Assembly: GCF_028877475.1 (NCBI RefSeq)
Contig: NZ_CP113527.1
Coordinates: 3,713,501-3,777,500, forward strand
Source: Lysinibacillus irui
GTDB lineage: Bacteria; Bacillota; Bacilli; Bacillales_A; Planococcaceae
Direction of reading: 5' to 3'
Length of the DNA stretch: 64,000 nt
The notes under the pieces were generated by a model. The model worked only from the letters and a program-made list of their open reading frames with translations, was not told the DNA's origin and made no database searches. The position numbers were made by a program, and so were the translations under genes. The first letter of the stretch is position 1; each line of letters opens with the position of its first letter. Below, in pieces: positions 24,531 to 37,465 of this stretch.

Positions 24531-24879
24531 ATTTATATTGAATTAATCCTATGCCTATTCCAGTCGGATCAACCAAATAGGCAAGAAAAAAATTATCAAA
24601 TTCCATTTTATCTCGCAAAATAGAAGCATCATTGTTTTTTGCCTGTTCAATCACTTCATCAATGGCATCTACTTCAATTTGAATACGAGTACCATGTGGA
24701 AAATCGCTTGGTCCTTTACCTATTCCACCATCAATCCCTTTTATCTCTTCGTTCCCTGTCGTAACTTCTCTATAATCCCAAAAGGGGGGTGCCACCTCCC
24801 AGCCAAACACCTTATTATAAAACGCAGCTGCTTTCTCTGGATCTTGACTATTTAATTCAAAACCGACCACTCTTCCCAT
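24529..24879 (-). CDS. VOC-superfamily protein, 116 aa
   Basis: This short glyoxalase-fold protein has two beta-alpha-beta-beta-beta units, with phrases such as FELNSQDPEKAAAFYNKVFGWE and VDPTGIGIGLIQ. The usual metal-ligand pattern is incomplete (a Glu or Gln in place of some ligands), so it may be a binding or resistance protein and not an enzyme. It is monocistronic. No partner suggests a substrate. Confidence 0.75.
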   Translation of the reverse strand: MGRVVGFELNSQDPEKAAAFYNKVFGWEVAPPFWDYREVTTGNEEIKGIDGGIGKGPSDFPHGTRIQIEVDAIDEVIEQAKNNDASILRDKMEFDNFFLAYLVDPTGIGIGLIQYK

Positions 24880-25003
24880 ATATATCCTCCTCTACATATT
24901 GAAGCATAATGTTTAGTTCAATAAACTAGATAAGATTTCCTCTTTATTTAATTAAAAAATGACATTAATATTTAGTTTTATCAATTAGTGTTAGCCTAAA
25001 AAC

Positions 25004-25690
25004 TTACTGTATGGTTTGTAATACAATTCCATCATTCATTTTAACAATACGGTCTGTATAAGCTAACATTTCTTCATCATGCGTCACCATCAACGTTGTA
25101 ATCTTTAATGTTTTGGTTAATTCTCTGAGTAAAAACATAATTTCTTGAGAACGCTGGGAATCTAAGCTAGCTGTTGGCTCATCAGCAAATAATACTTTAG
25201 GTTGATGGATGATCGCACGTGCAATTGCAACACGCTGTTTTTCCCCACCTGATAATGAAGAAGGATAAGCTTTTTTACGATGAGCCATTCCCACCAATTG
25301 TAATAAGCGATTCACTTCATACTGCTGTTCATGACTCTTTAATGGAGATTCAGCTACATCTAGCATTAATAGCAGCTGCTCCTCCACTGTAAGAAAGGGT
25401 ACGAGATGCGCGAATTGAAAGACAAAGCCAAATTTACTAGCACGCAACTTTCGTATCTGTTCAGTGCTCATCTTTGTAAGATTTTGTTCCTCAAAGAGTA
25501 CTTGCCCTTCAGTTGCTTTCTGCAATCCAGCTGCTATCGTTAACAATGTACTTTTCCCTGAACCAGAGGCACCAACCAATGCCGTAATTTCTCCCTCTTT
25601 TAATGAAAGATTAATGCCTTTCAAAATTTCTTCTTCGACTTCGCCATTTTTAAACGTTTTTCTTACTGCATCGATTGTAAATAACGTCAT
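25004..25690 (-). CDS. ABC transporter ATP-binding protein (MacB/LolD type)
   Basis: The 228-residue ATPase has a Walker A motif GASGSGKS, a Q-loop (VFQFAHLVPFLTVEEQ), the signature LSGGEKQR and Walker B VLFADEPTASLD. The family is LolD/MacB. It is 2 bp downstream of its partner permease and certainly co-transcribed. Such pairs commonly export peptides or lipids, or sense antibiotics. No two-component regulator lies beside it. Confidence 0.9.
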   Translation of the reverse strand: MTLFTIDAVRKTFKNGEVEEEILKGINLSLKEGEITALVGASGSGKSTLLTIAAGLQKATEGQVLFEEQNLTKMSTEQIRKLRASKFGFVFQFAHLVPFLTVEEQLLLMLDVAESPLKSHEQQYEVNRLLQLVGMAHRKKAYPSSLSGGEKQRVAIARAIIHQPKVLFADEPTASLDSQRSQEIMFLLRELTKTLKITTLMVTHDEEMLAYTDRIVKMNDGIVLQTIQ

Positions 25691-25692
25691 GA

Positions 25693-26724
25693 TTAAGCCT
25701 CCCCTTGTTGTATAGCTTGTAACGGTTCAATTTTTTTAATTTGTAGCCCTGACAATGTCGCTCCGATAAAACCAATGATGAGGAACACCATGGATAATTG
25801 TGTTGTTGTACCAAATGTTAAGGTGAAGGGCATTCCTTTGGGAGCAACTACATTGAAAACCTGGCTAAGACTGACTGATACCACAAGTGATAGAGCTGTA
25901 ATAATAACCATTTGAGTCCAAATCATTTTGAACAACCTACTTGTTTTTAAACCAATTGCTTTTAAAATGCCGTACAAACCAATTTTTTGTACATTCATCA
26001 TATAGAAGAAAATAGCGAATAGCATGCCGCTAATCACAACTAAAAACCAAATGATCATGTTTAAGGACAACTGTTCCGCATTATAGCTAGGAATAGTATT
26101 GAGAAATTCTTTATTGCTATATGCCTGAAGCTCATTAATGTCCTCTGCTCCGCTGTTTGGTACAAAAATTAGCTGCATATCTTTTACTCGGTACATTTCC
26201 TGGTAGGCCTCTTTACTAATATAAGCGACAGGCGAATGACTAAATTTCTTTTGCTCTACAAACCCTTTGACAATAAATTCTCCACTGTATTGATTATTCG
26301 TCAATACGTCACCAATCTGAATCCCTTTTTCCTGCAACGAGCTATCTAAAATAACCTCACCTTGATGTACATTTTTAAACAGTGTGGATTCCGTAGATGA
26401 AACAAAAGCAACACTCTGCTGTTTATCGTCCTTATCATTTAAAAAGCCCATTTGAATCGAAAAAGCCACTGCCTCTTTCTCTTTACCCATTACCTCCTGC
26501 TGAAGATTGCTATCGATTCTCGAAAGATTAAACGTACCCTCTGCATCCTCAGCCATGTAAAAATGTCCCTTTGGTAAATCTTTAATTAATGCTGCATTAT
26601 CTTGTGACAGGCCATTTGCCAAACCTGAAATAATAAATGTTAAAAAGCTTACTAGAAAAATAATGGAGCCCAAAATTAAAAACCGTACTTTATTCTTCTT
26701 TATTTCCTTCCAGGCAAGATTCAT
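25693..26724 (-). CDS. ABC transporter permease, FtsX/MacB family
   Basis: The 343-residue permease has an N-terminal membrane segment (about 15-37), a large extracellular domain (about 40-215) and three C-terminal membrane segments (about 225-340), the standard FtsX/DevC layout. I use the ATG at 26724, preceded by GGAGGGG at 6 bases; codons further upstream lack a site. The substrate is unknown. It pairs with the ATPase 2 bp downstream. Confidence 0.85.
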   Translation of the reverse strand: MNLAWKEIKKNKVRFLILGSIIFLVSFLTFIISGLANGLSQDNAALIKDLPKGHFYMAEDAEGTFNLSRIDSNLQQEVMGKEKEAVAFSIQMGFLNDKDDKQQSVAFVSSTESTLFKNVHQGEVILDSSLQEKGIQIGDVLTNNQYSGEFIVKGFVEQKKFSHSPVAYISKEAYQEMYRVKDMQLIFVPNSGAEDINELQAYSNKEFLNTIPSYNAEQLSLNMIIWFLVVISGMLFAIFFYMMNVQKIGLYGILKAIGLKTSRLFKMIWTQMVIITALSLVVSVSLSQVFNVVAPKGMPFTLTFGTTTQLSMVFLIIGFIGATLSGLQIKKIEPLQAIQQGEA

Positions 26725-26815
26725 CCTTAACCCCTCCATTTCGTTGATACCCATATCTTAAAATTGTTAAATGAACGGAGAATGAACTAATATAAAAAAG
26801 ACATAGAAAACAAAA

Positions 26816-26851
26816 AACCACTCAAAGATATTTTTATCCTTTAGAGTGGTT
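26816..26851 (-). terminator. Terminator of the APH-type gene
   Basis: AACCACTC...AAAG pairs with its complement around an AT-rich loop, followed by TTTTTTG on the minus strand. Confidence 0.75.
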
Positions 26852-26868
26852 GAAGGTTTATTAATTTT

Positions 26869-27672
26869 TTAAAAAAATTCATATAATCCATTTTTAAAAT
26901 AGTTGTATTCACTTTCGTCTATTAACTTTACGCCATACCCTTCATAAAAAATTTGTTTATCTATTTCTGTTTCAAATGCCCATGGCTTAGGACGAACTGC
27001 TAAAGCAACATCATATCGTGGGTCACCCCATGCTCCAGCGCTCCAATCAATTATTCCCGAAATCCTCCGATTATGTACAAGTACATTATCAATTGTGAAA
27101 TCACCATGAATAAAGGTTTGCTGAGTTATCTTTGGTTTGTGTCTCTTCAACCTACTTAACAATTCAGCTGTGCCATCTACTTTATAATTTTTCATATTAA
27201 ACTCAGCTTGTTCTAGCATATCGTCTATCCATGCTGTGTCCTTTATTAACTCCTCTGGACATGGAGTTGAATGAATGGCAGATAGCAACTTTCCAAAGTT
27301 AAATAGTATTTCATGTCTATTTTCTGTATTACCCTCTTTTTCTAGAGCGCTTCTAACGGTGTCGCCTTCTAAATATGCCATTAAAGCCCATGACTGATTT
27401 TGTAATGGTTGTTCGATAAAATAATATAGCCTCGGAGTAAGTAAAGCAGATGCTGCTAGATTTTTAAGTACCCATGCTTCTTTCGATAACCAAGCACAGA
27501 ATGGCATTCCTTTTGCTCTTTTTAAAACGAATGTCCCTCTTTTAGAATTAAGAATTCCTACATCCGATGTATGTCCCTGTCTAGGAAAATGAATATTAAT
27601 AACTGCTCCGACATACTCGACGATCTCTTTAGGTATTTCGTTTAGTTGTATGGGTTTCAAAATTTTCAACAC
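26869..27672 (-). CDS. Aminoglycoside phosphotransferase (APH)-family kinase
   Basis: The 267-residue protein has the APH/choline-kinase fold. It shows the catalytic loop HGDFTIDNVL and the metal-binding motif IIDWSAGAWGDPRYDVAL. An N-terminal lysine is present in FVLKRAKG. Members phosphorylate small molecules with hydroxyl groups; a role in drug resistance cannot be deduced. Candidate start codons are GTG 27672 and TTG 27660, the latter 9 bases after GAGGTG. It is isolated, with a terminator downstream and no partner genes. Confidence 0.8.
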   Translation of the reverse strand: MLKILKPIQLNEIPKEIVEYVGAVINIHFPRQGHTSDVGILNSKRGTFVLKRAKGMPFCAWLSKEAWVLKNLAASALLTPRLYYFIEQPLQNQSWALMAYLEGDTVRSALEKEGNTENRHEILFNFGKLLSAIHSTPCPEELIKDTAWIDDMLEQAEFNMKNYKVDGTAELLSRLKRHKPKITQQTFIHGDFTIDNVLVHNRRISGIIDWSAGAWGDPRYDVALAVRPKPWAFETEIDKQIFYEGYGVKLIDESEYNYFKNGLYEFF

Positions 27673-28009
27673 CTCAGCTTTGATGTATTAACTTCTACTT
27701 TACCATCTATAAATTCAATTCTTTGTTATCTTTTCCTTTCTATGCAACAACATTTTTGTATGGTCCACAATGTTAGAGTTGTAATTGAAAGAATAATTAT
27801 TGGGATAGTTAAATATCATATAAAAATAAGAGAATCCTTTTGAATAGAAGGTTAAAGTGTAGCGAGTATAAGGCTTCTTAAAAGTAATATGTAAACTTTC
27901 CTTTTATATAAGCATTGCTGCTTCCTCATAAGCTCTTGGTGGAAGTCGCTATCTCAAAATGTTTTTTAGCATTTCAATTATTTTCTTTTAACCTTATGCA
28001 TTTATAGTT
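27673..28009. other. Gene-free gap, 337 bp
   Basis: AT-rich sequence with no credible start-plus-ribosome-site frame on either strand, no hairpin worth listing and no repeat similar to the two arrays. I see no feature here. Confidence 0.5.
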
Positions 28010-28360
28010 TCATAGCGTTTTTATATACTTTATGAGGTTATCAATATTTTGCGAATTATATTCCTCCTCTGACAAAAGATAGTAACCACTTTTCGAAAAA
28101 TCAATGTGACTAAGTAAACTTTTTAAATATGGAGAAATCAAAACTAATACGCCATCATTTTCTAATAATTCCTCTGGAGATTCATACCCATGAGTTACTT
28201 CTACATTAAAAGTACTCAAATTATTTTCTTTTAGTGAATCTTCTATGGTTTTTTTCAGTCTCGATGACCTTTTTTTCAAAAAGAATCCTTCTCGATCTAA
28301 ACCAGTTGCAAATCCTCTAAACCCCATTGCTAATTTTGGATAAATATAAATCGTTTTCAT
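28010..28360 (-). CDS. Hypothetical protein, 116 aa
   Basis: I do not recognise this family. The ATG at 28360 is preceded by AAAGG at 9 bases; an earlier ATG at 28369 lacks a site. The product is soluble with a mixed alpha/beta pattern (TIYIYPKLAMGFRGF near the start and VLVLISPYLKSLLSHIDFS later), about one third charged, with no cysteines. It lies alone, between the APH-type gene and the tRNA cluster. The codon usage looks like its neighbours. Confidence 0.55.
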   Translation of the reverse strand: MKTIYIYPKLAMGFRGFATGLDREGFFLKKRSSRLKKTIEDSLKENNLSTFNVEVTHGYESPEELLENDGVLVLISPYLKSLLSHIDFSKSGYYLLSEEEYNSQNIDNLIKYIKTL

Positions 28361-28683
28361 TATAATCATCCTTTCAAAAAAATTATAATCCTTTTAATAC
28401 TAATCATAAATTTTCTCCAACTTCTATTTTATGTAATATTCATTCATATATTCATTATATTTCCATTTTATTATATCATGTATAGAACATTAGAGACATG
28501 ATTATAGCTGTGTTAAGTAAATTCATACTGTCCCTTAAATAGCTCTCTTGCTTTTACTAGGTTTAAAATCTAGACTAAGATTAGAAGAATTGTTGGAACC
28601 TCTCATAAAACCTTTTTTTAGATAATGAGCTTGTGTAAACATAATCAATTCTACTCGTTTTCGATCGTATTCCTAGGAAATAC
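28361..28683. other. Gene-free stretch before the tRNA terminator
   Basis: AT-rich, with no supported gene. A frame near 28581-28838 reads across the tRNA-Leu and is the well-known translation artefact of tRNA genes. Confidence 0.5.
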
Positions 28684-28725
28684 AAAAAGCTCACAAACCT
28701 TGATAGTACAAGGTTTGTGAGCTTT
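28684..28725 (-). terminator. Terminator of the rrn-tRNA operon
   Basis: AAAGCTCACAAACCTTG (17 bases) pairs exactly with its complement around a 6-base loop, followed on the minus strand by TTTTTG. It ends the transcript that begins with the 16S gene. Confidence 0.92.
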
Positions 28726-28763
28726 CTAAACTTACTAAATGTAACGTATATATAACGTAATGA

Positions 28764-28844
28764 TACCGGTGGTCGGGGTCGAACCGACACTCCAAAGGAA
28801 CACGATTTTGAGTCGTGCGCGTCTGCCAATTCCGCCACACCGGC
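28764..28844 (-). tRNA. tRNA-Leu (CAA)
   Basis: Class II tRNA with a long variable arm. The anticodon loop CTCAAAA gives CAA. It is the last tRNA of the cluster and has no encoded CCA visible. Confidence 0.9.
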
Positions 28845-28891
28845 ATAATGGAGATAAAAAAAATCGGATAAACCGATTATCAGATAAAATA

Positions 28892-28965
28892 TGGAGGCGG
28901 CAACCGGATTTGAACCGGTGATAAGGGTGTTGCAGACCCGTGCCTTACCACTTGGCTATGCCGCC
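28892..28965 (-). tRNA. tRNA-Cys (GCA)
   Basis: Cloverleaf with anticodon loop CTGCAAC; the CCA end is encoded. Confidence 0.92.
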
Positions 28966-28972
28966 ATCATAT

Positions 28973-29047
28973 TGGAGCGGAAGACGAGGTTCGAACTCGC
29001 GACCCCCACCTTGGCAAGGTGGTGTTCTACCACTGAACTACTTCCGC
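28973..29047 (-). tRNA. tRNA-Gly (GCC)
   Basis: Acceptor GCGGAAG with its complement; anticodon loop TTGCCAA; CCA encoded. Confidence 0.92.
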
Positions 29048-29052
29048 AAAAA

Positions 29053-29127
29053 TGGCTGGGGTACTAGGATTCGAACCTAGGCATGACGGAATCAAAATCC
29101 GTTGCCTTACCGCTTGGCTATACCCCA
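29053..29127 (-). tRNA. tRNA-Gln (TTG)
   Basis: Acceptor TGGGGTA; anticodon loop TTTTGAT; CCA encoded. Confidence 0.92.
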
Positions 29128-29131
29128 ACAA

Positions 29132-29208
29132 TGGGGCGACTGATGGGAATCGAACCCACGAATGCCGGAACCACAATCCGGTGCGTTAACCACTTCGCCA
29201 CAATCGCC
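29132..29208 (-). tRNA. tRNA-His (GTG)
   Basis: Anticodon loop TTGTGGT; the extra 5' G pairs with the discriminator C, as expected for tRNA-His. CCA encoded. Confidence 0.92.
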
Positions 29209-29219
29209 ATAAAATTAAT

Positions 29220-29293
29220 TGGCAGGGGCAGTAGGAATCGAACCCACACCAAAGGTTTTGGAGACCTCTATTCTACCGTTGAACTATGCCCCT
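29220..29293 (-). tRNA. tRNA-Trp (CCA)
   Basis: Acceptor AGGGGCA; anticodon loop CTCCAAA; CCA encoded. Confidence 0.92.
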
Positions 29294-29307
29294 ATAGTAA
29301 AAAAAAC

Positions 29308-29391
29308 TGGTGGAGGGGGACGGATTCGAACCGCCGAACCCTAAGGAGCGGATTTACAGTCCGCCGCGTTTAGCCACTTCGCTACCCCTCC
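29308..29391 (-). tRNA. tRNA-Tyr (GTA)
   Basis: Class II with a variable arm; anticodon loop CTGTAAA; CCA encoded. Confidence 0.92.
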
Positions 29392-29398
29392 GGAAAAA

Positions 29399-29474
<76 letters not shown>

Positions 29475-29483
29475 AAAAAAATA

Positions 29484-29560
29484 TGGTGGGTCAGGACGGA
29501 ATCGAACCGCCGACACTTAGAGCTTCAATCTAATGCTCTACCAACTGAGCTACTGACCCA
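29484..29560 (-). tRNA. tRNA-Phe (GAA)
   Basis: Acceptor TGGGTCA; anticodon loop TTGAAGC; CCA encoded. Confidence 0.92.
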
Positions 29561-29576
29561 TATTTAAAAAAATAAA

Positions 29577-29652
29577 TGGCGGTCCCGACCGGGATCGAAC
29601 CGGCGATCTCCTGCGTGACAGGCAGGCATGTTAACCGCTACACCACGGGACC
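29577..29652 (-). tRNA. tRNA-Asp (GTC)
   Basis: Acceptor GGTCCCG; anticodon loop CTGTCAC; CCA encoded. Confidence 0.92.
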
Positions 29653-29655
29653 ATT

Positions 29656-29730
<75 letters not shown>

Positions 29731-29756
29731 ATAATACTATGTTGTTATGAAAAATA

Positions 29757-29832
29757 TGGTGGAGGATGACGGGCTCGAACCGCCGACCCTCTGCTTGTAA
29801 GGCAGATGCTCTCCCAGCTGAGCTAATCCTCC
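29757..29832 (-). tRNA. tRNA-Val (TAC)
   Basis: Acceptor GGAGGAT; anticodon loop CTTACAA; CCA encoded. Confidence 0.92.
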
Positions 29833-29847
29833 ATCTGGGTATTTAAA

Positions 29848-29922
29848 TGGTGACCCCTACGGGATTCGAACCCGTGTTACCGCCGTGAAAGGGCGGTGTC
29901 TTAACCACTTGACCAAGGGGCC
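29848..29922 (-). tRNA. tRNA-Glu (TTC)
   Basis: Acceptor GGCCCCT; anticodon loop CTTTCAC; CCA encoded. Confidence 0.92.
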
Positions 29923-29946
29923 TTCGTTTGGAATAAATCAAAGTGC

Positions 29947-30038
29947 TGGCGGAGAGTAAGGGATTTGAACCCTTGAGACAGTGTTAACCGCCTACACGAT
30001 TTCCAATCGTGCTCCTTCGGCCACTCGGACAACTCTCC
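29947..30038 (-). tRNA. tRNA-Ser (GGA)
   Basis: Class II with a long variable arm; anticodon loop TTGGAAA; CCA encoded. Confidence 0.92.
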
Positions 30039-30043
30039 AAGAA

Positions 30044-30120
30044 TGGCTCCGAAGGCAGGACTCGAACCTGCGACAACCTGATTAACAGTCAGGTGCTACT
30101 ACCAACTGAGCTACTTCGGA
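30044..30120 (-). tRNA. tRNA-Asn (GTT)
   Basis: Acceptor TCCGAAG; anticodon loop CTGTTAA; CCA encoded. It is the first tRNA after 5S rRNA. Confidence 0.92.
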
Positions 30121-30136
30121 ATAATTTTAGTATATA

Positions 30137-30253
30137 GCCTAGCGATGTCCTACTCTCACAGGGGGAAGCCCCCAACTACCATCGGCGCTAAAGAGCTTAA
30201 CTTCCGTGTTCGGTATGGGAACGGGTGTGACCTCTTTGCCATCATCACTAGAC
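30137..30253 (-). rRNA. 5S ribosomal RNA
   Basis: About 117 bases containing the conserved CCGAACACGGAAGTTAAG segment; the ends CTAGTGATG and CATCGCTAG pair as helix I. It follows 23S by about 110 bp. Confidence 0.93.
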
Positions 30254-30363
30254 TATTTGAAAGACAATACCTATTATAACATATTTTATCAAAATTACAA
30301 GTATATTATAATATTTTATTCTTTCAAAACTGGATAAACGTGCATTGACTGCTTCAAACAATT

Positions 30364-35146
<4,783 letters not shown>

Positions 35147-35308
35147 AAGAAATTTGATTAGCTCAAATTGTTTTGCTGGCATCAATTTTGATGTCCAAAA
35201 TTTTGTTTTGTTCACTAGCTGAAGCTAGTTACTTAAAACTTTATTGATTACGTTTTGCTTGTTCAGTTTTCAAGGTTCATTTTTAAGTCGTTTTTCAGCG
35301 ACTTCTTT
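35147..35308 (-). other. Leader region of the rRNA operon
   Basis: Transcribed leader between promoter and 16S. It holds a hairpin, AAGTCG-CTGAAAAA-CGACTT (about 35285-35306), and the motif CTTGAAAACTGAACAAG, which recurs in Bacillales rRNA leaders near the antitermination region. Confidence 0.6.
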
Positions 35309-35337
35309 ATATTAACATCTCACTCAAATCATGTCAA
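35309..35337 (-). promoter_or_regulatory. Sigma-A promoter of the rRNA operon
   Basis: On the minus strand the perfect minus 35 TTGACA (35337-35332) and the minus 10 TAATAT (35314-35309) are spaced by 17 bp, about 160 bp before 16S. A single near-consensus promoter is visible; a second one may lie further upstream. Confidence 0.88.
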
Positions 35338-35441
35338 CTACTTTTTAAAAAAGTTTTTTGTGTTTTTCATTGAGTTTTTGTTATGTCTTAGCGACAATTA
35401 ATATAATACAATACTAAGATATTATTCGTCAACTATTTTTC

Positions 35442-35476
35442 TAAAAAAATATCGAGGTATTTTTAAATACCTCGAT
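35442..35476 (-). terminator. Terminator of ygxA
   Basis: ATCGAGGTATTT pairs with AAATACCTCGAT, followed by ATTTTTTT on the minus strand. It isolates ygxA from the rRNA promoter downstream. Confidence 0.88.
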
Positions 35477-35492
35477 TACAAGCATACTACAG

Positions 35493-36380
35493 TCATAGCT
35501 CCATTTCTAGAGCTTCTTTATTTACCTTGTAATGACGGTGAAAAATCATATCACTTTTCGCAGCAATTGGTTCTATTTGAATGTAGCCTTTATCCACTAA
35601 ATACTCTACAAACACTTCTAAATCTACTGAGTAATTCATGAGCTCATGATGATCATGCAATTCCTGAATAGTCCACATATCTTTTGTTTGCATGACTTCT
35701 AAAATATGCTGTGCTCCATCACGTGTACGAGAATGTATTAAAAACTCACTTGCTAAAAATAATAACTCTAAGCGCTTTTCTATCGGCTCATTACTTGTGA
35801 CAAGCTCTTCATATAATTTATAGATGGCTGGCTCGATTTTTTTTACCTGTGCCCAGACCGTTACTTCAGGGTACAATCCACTATCTATAATAGAGAGACG
35901 GCCTAAATGATGTAGGGAATCAACCACATGATTATAAGCATCCAAGTAACTCCCTTTATCAAAGTACTCTTTCCCTTCTAGATAACGACGAATCAACTTC
36001 GAAAATTGGATACCAGTTTTAATTTTACGTCCACTGTAAGGGAATTCCTGCAATTCAATTTTTAATTTATGCAAAAATTCATTACGATCAAATAAAACTC
36101 TTCCAAAGAAAATCCAATCGACTACCTTCTTATTAGAACCAATAAGCAACCATTTTCTTATTAATTTCTCCGTAACAGTATGTAGAGCAACTTTATTTCC
36201 TTCATATAGGTAATGTTTCGAAAAGACAGGCTGCTCTGCTTCTTTTACGATAATTAGTAATACTGTATCAAAAGTATCTGTAACGTTACTTTTTTCCTCA
36301 CGCTTTTCCACTAAAATGACGCCTAGTGTGTTCGACTGACTTGCACGTTCTTGGTATATTGGACGCAAGACTTGCTCCAT
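35493..36380 (-). CDS. ygxA: YgxA, nucleotidyltransferase-like protein
   Basis: The 295-residue protein matches the YgxA family, annotated as nucleotidyltransferase-like, with a substrate-binding helical half. Recognisable phrases are SLHHLGRLSIIDSGLYPEV and the C-terminal helix EALEMEL. It has no obvious catalytic acidic pair, so activity is uncertain. The start is the ATG at 36380, preceded by GGGGGG at about 6 bases. Its position just upstream of an rRNA operon and next to ygzB-perR repeats the B. subtilis layout. Confidence 0.8.
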   Translation of the reverse strand: MEQVLRPIYQERASQSNTLGVILVEKREEKSNVTDTFDTVLLIIVKEAEQPVFSKHYLYEGNKVALHTVTEKLIRKWLLIGSNKKVVDWIFFGRVLFDRNEFLHKLKIELQEFPYSGRKIKTGIQFSKLIRRYLEGKEYFDKGSYLDAYNHVVDSLHHLGRLSIIDSGLYPEVTVWAQVKKIEPAIYKLYEELVTSNEPIEKRLELLFLASEFLIHSRTRDGAQHILEVMQTKDMWTIQELHDHHELMNYSVDLEVFVEYLVDKGYIQIEPIAAKSDMIFHRHYKVNKEALEMEL

Positions 36381-36528
36381 GTTCAGCCCCCCTTTTTCAT
36401 GTAGATTCCATTGTTCCGTTAAAAATTCGACATACTCTAAAAGTATTCCTTCTTTCAACCTTCTCAAAGCTAAAATACTTTGCCCTTATATGTTATAGTA
36501 GATTTTAGATTGGGAGGCAAGATGAAAA

Positions 36529-36882
36529 ATGAAACCTTATAAAAGTAAAATTAATAAAATTCGTTCATTCGCATTAGCACTAATCTTTATCGGTTTTATT
36601 GTTATGTATGGAGGTATTTTCTTTAAAAATAGCCCGATACTAGTTTTAATTTTTATGACACTTGGGGTTTTATGTATTATCGGAAGTACAGTTGTATATG
36701 CATGGATAGGATTATTGTCAACAAGAGCTGTACAAGTTGAATGCCCGAATTGTCATAAACACACAAAAGTATTAGGTCGTGTAGATATGTGCATGTACTG
36801 CAATGAACCTTTAACACTTGATCCTTCTCTAGAAGGTAAAGAGTTCGATCAATCCTATAATCATAAAGCAAAAAAATCCTAG
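36529..36882 (+). CDS. ygzB: YgzB, membrane protein with zinc-ribbon tail
   Basis: The 117-residue protein has two hydrophobic segments (about 12-32 and 38-62) and a C-terminal CPNC...CMYC zinc-ribbon (from about residue 72). Length and layout match YgzB (UPF0295), whose function is unknown. It is divergent from ygxA and convergent with perR, as in B. subtilis. Confidence 0.85.
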   Translation: MKPYKSKINKIRSFALALIFIGFIVMYGGIFFKNSPILVLIFMTLGVLCIIGSTVVYAWIGLLSTRAVQVECPNCHKHTKVLGRVDMCMYCNEPLTLDPSLEGKEFDQSYNHKAKKS

Positions 36883-36906
36883 CCCATTAAGAGCTAGGAT
36901 TTTATT
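36872..36906. terminator. Bidirectional terminator, ygzB/perR
   Basis: AATCCTAGC pairs with GCTAGGATT around an 8-9-base loop, with A/T runs on both sides. The perR stop at 36902 overlaps its end. Confidence 0.8.
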
Positions 36907-37345
36907 GTATTTTAGCAGTTACTTCTTTACATGATGGACAAGTGCCGTATATCTCTAAACGATGCGAGTGCACATCAAAGCCAGTTACCTGAGATGCAAA
37001 ATGCTCAATTTCGTCGAGTCCAGGATAATGGAAATCGACAATCTTGCCACAGCATTCACAAATCATATGATAATGATCATTTGTCACGAAATCAAAGCGA
37101 CTTGAAGCATCTCCATAAGTCAGCTCTTTCACAAGACCCACCTCACGAAATACGCGCAGGTTGTTATAGACAGTCGCTACACTCATATTAGGAAACTTGC
37201 CCTCAAGTGCTTTATAAATTTCATCGGCAGTAGGATGTGCCATTGATTGAATCAAATATTCCAAAATAGCATGACGCTGAGGAGTAATACGTACACCAGT
37301 TGTTTTTAACGTGTCCAGTGCATCCTGTAAATGCGTTGCAGACAT
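36902..37345 (-). CDS. perR: Peroxide-sensing Fur-family repressor PerR
   Basis: The 147-residue protein has the DNA-binding winged helix (residues 1-80) and a metal-binding dimer domain. The regulatory metal ligands fall at the B. subtilis PerR positions: His37, Asp85, His91, His93 and Asp104. The structural zinc site is C96-x2-C99 and C136-x2-C139. His37 and His91 are the residues oxidised by peroxide. The start is the ATG at 37345, which has AGAGGTG 7 bases upstream. A PerR box lies in its own promoter region, so it is probably autoregulated. Confidence 0.95.
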   Translation of the reverse strand: MSATHLQDALDTLKTTGVRITPQRHAILEYLIQSMAHPTADEIYKALEGKFPNMSVATVYNNLRVFREVGLVKELTYGDASSRFDFVTNDHYHMICECCGKIVDFHYPGLDEIEHFASQVTGFDVHSHRLEIYGTCPSCKEVTAKIQ

Positions 37346-37377
37346 CGTCATGCACCTCTTCCATAAGTATTATTAAT

Positions 37378-37392
37378 TTATAATTGTTATAA
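37378..37392. promoter_or_regulatory. PerR box upstream of perR
   Basis: TTATAATTGTTATAA matches the 15-bp PerR consensus TTATAATnATTATAA at all but one position. It lies 33 bp before the perR start codon. Autoregulation of perR is known in B. subtilis. Confidence 0.8.
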
Positions 37393-37465
37393 TTAGTGTA
37401 TCCAATTCGCACTACTTCGTCAACAATCACATACTCTTTATCCTTCTTCTAACAATGGCTATCCC

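Noticed and set aside
26869..27672. Aminoglycoside resistance gene
   Set aside because: The APH fold is clear, but the family includes many kinases of other small molecules and nothing in the sequence shows drug specificity.
28581..29373. Frames reading MAELADAHDSKS... and MTESKSVALP... through the tRNA cluster
   Set aside because: They are translations of tRNA-Leu, Gln, His and others, a well-known annotation artefact.
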